Origin: Desulfobacteraceae bacterium
GTDB taxonomy: Bacteria; Desulfobacterota; Desulfobacteria; Desulfobacterales; Desulfobacteraceae
DNA: 6,631 nt
Direction of reading: 5' to 3'
Assembly: GCA_003354055.1 (NCBI GenBank)
Contig: PIVQ01000415.1
Span: forward strand, 1 to 6,631
The notes under the pieces: generated by a model
What the model saw: only the letters and a program-made list of their open reading frames with translations
Told to the model about the DNA's origin: nothing
Databases searched by the model: none
Made by a program: the position numbers and the translations under genes
Part shown: one piece after another, positions 5,652-6,631 of the stretch
Numbering within the stretch: position 1 is the first letter of the stretch
How the letters are laid out: each line of letters starts with the position of its first letter

Positions 5652-6631
5652 TCGGACCGCCCAGCCTCCTCTGCCTCGGAAATACAATACATGAGATGAC
5701 GGGGACTTTTGGCATCCCCGATAATATGAAACTTCGCCGTGGATTGTTTTTCCAGTTTTTTGGCCTCACGGACAGACTGATGTTTTTCAGATATTACCAC
5801 AGAGTCAAACCCTTCCAGGGCAAAGGATTCCCCGTTGGATGTAAAGGAGACCCCGTCATCTGAGAATGATTTAACCGCCACATTCTTATACAATTGAACG
5901 TTGCCTTTTTTCAGCCGTTCCCGCAGATAATACCTGTCATTGGACGACATTTCCTCGGCAAAACTTTTTTTCCGGTTCAGCACTATAACCTCGTGGCCCT
6001 GCTCTGCCAGGGTATCAGCCGTAATCAACCCGGTCATGCCGCCCCCCAGCACAATCACCTTCTGTCCGGGCGTTTCCTGCCCCGTAAACACATCCACGCA
6101 GGTCATCAGATCCATTGCCGTCTTAAACAGTCCCTTTATCACCGGCATATCCGGCATGGACCCCGTGGCCAGAATCACCTGATCCGGCGCAAATTCATCC
6201 AGCAATGCTTTGGACAAAGGCGTATTATACTTCACCGGCACATCCAGGCGGACCAGTTCTTCATTAAAAAACCGTAAAATATCCCCCAGCTCTCCCCGGC
6301 CCGGAGCTGTGGCAGCCAGGGCCAAAAGCCCGCCTGCATCCTCCCCTTTTTCGCAGACCAGGACCTCATGGCCTTCAACGGCAAACATCCGGGCTGCTGC
6401 CAGCCCCGACGGTCCGGCTCCTGCCACCAGAACTTTAGAAGATATTTCTTTGGTCTCTTCCTGGAGCAACTTGTATTCCCGCCCAACATCCGGATTCACC
6501 ACACAGGAGCCCGGTTCCTTGGCCAGAACCGCATGGATACATCCCAGACAGCATCCCACACAGGGCCTGATATTGGACAGCTGACCGGCCTTTGCCTTAT
6601 TCGGGTAGTCAGGATCCGCCAGAAAGGACCG
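5648..6631 (-). CDS. NADH:flavin oxidoreductase / 2,4-dienoyl-CoA reductase-like protein, 5' end outside the window
   Basis: The frame is open to the window edge, so only the C-terminal 327 residues are seen; the GTG at 6559 is internal. The visible part begins with the end of the Old-Yellow-Enzyme barrel (RSFLADPDYPNKAKAGQLSNIRPC). The [4Fe-4S] motif C-x2-C-x3-C-x11-C follows at residues 24, 27, 31 and 43, the spacing of E. coli FadH. Next is an FAD-binding Rossmann motif (VLVAGAGPSGLAAA, GAGPSG at 71-76), then ILATGS, the nicotinamide-nucleotide motif VIVLGGGMTGL (GGGMTG at 196-201) and the terminal flavin-contacting IGDA (304-307). Enzymes of this build pass electrons from NAD(P)H through FAD and the Fe-S cluster to FMN, and reduce activated double bonds. 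FadH itself is only a family guide; the substrate is unknown, so I give no symbol. It overlaps the FMN gene by four bases (ATGA), which points to coupled translation and equal amounts. Confidence 0.92.
   Translation of the reverse strand, partial: RSFLADPDYPNKAKAGQLSNIRPCVGCCLGCIHAVLAKEPGSCVVNPDVGREYKLLQEETKEISSKVLVAGAGPSGLAAARMFAVEGHEVLVCEKGEDAGGLLALAATAPGRGELGDILRFFNEELVRLDVPVKYNTPLSKALLDEFAPDQVILATGSMPDMPVIKGLFKTAMDLMTCVDVFTGQETPGQKVIVLGGGMTGLITADTLAEQGHEVIVLNRKKSFAEEMSSNDRYYLRERLKKGNVQLYKNVAVKSFSDDGVSFTSNGESFALEGFDSVVISEKHQSVREAKKLEKQSTAKFHIIGDAKSPRHLMYCISEAEEAGRSE

Noticed and set aside
6232..6559. GTG at 6559 as the true start of the flavin oxidoreductase
   Set aside because: The frame upstream to the window edge reads RSFLADPDYPNKAKAG...RPC, typical of the end of the OYE barrel, so the gene continues outside.

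Overview
The window looks like a piece of a Gram-negative, anaerobic Desulfobacterota-type chromosome (Desulfobacteraceae or a relative). This is an inference. It rests on a PAS protein with a C-terminal CxxC...CxxC module common in that phylum, a cysteine-rich double-[4Fe-4S] protein, an Fe-S/FAD NADH:flavin oxidoreductase, and a PEP-CTERM secreted protein.

The left part (1 to about 2560) is visibly AT-rich. It opens with the 3' part of tRNA-Glu(TTC) and a complete tRNA-Lys(TTT), each followed by a T-rich hairpin. About 400 bases with no convincing gene follow, holding an imperfect 28/29-bp tandem repeat, a small GGAA-loop hairpin and a weak promoter candidate. Next comes a two-cistron unit: a 29-codon small ORF with a good ribosome binding site, whose TAA overlaps the ATG (TAATG) of an unrecognised 265-residue protein with two helix-turn-helix-like segments and a strand-rich C-terminus. 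After it lies a PEP-CTERM exosortase substrate, preceded by a sigma-54-like sequence and a 5' leader with a long-range 9-bp complement, and closed by a 13-bp perfect terminator hairpin.

The right part (about 2600 to 6631) is richer in GC. On the + strand lies a gene for an Fe-S protein with a predicted winged-helix N-terminus. A run of seven Cs at 2961-2967 splits it between two frames; removing one C would give a continuous protein of about 403 residues. Convergent to it on the - strand is a close-packed set read right to left. First is an NADH:flavin oxidoreductase/2,4-dienoyl-CoA-reductase-like protein, cut by the window edge. It overlaps by ATGA an FMN-dependent alpha-hydroxy-acid oxidising protein with an N-terminal cysteine cluster. 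Then, 39 bp further on, comes a PAS-domain sensor with a CxxC...CxxC tail. The ATGA overlap and short gap suggest one transcript, so the two flavoproteins probably act in one redox pathway whose substrate cannot be read from the sequence.

The points most worth a second look are the orphan HTH protein with its coupled small ORF, the C7 frameshift, the PEP-CTERM leader, and the coupled flavoprotein pair with its added PAS/CxxC protein. No CRISPR array, insertion sequence or recognisable defence system is visible.
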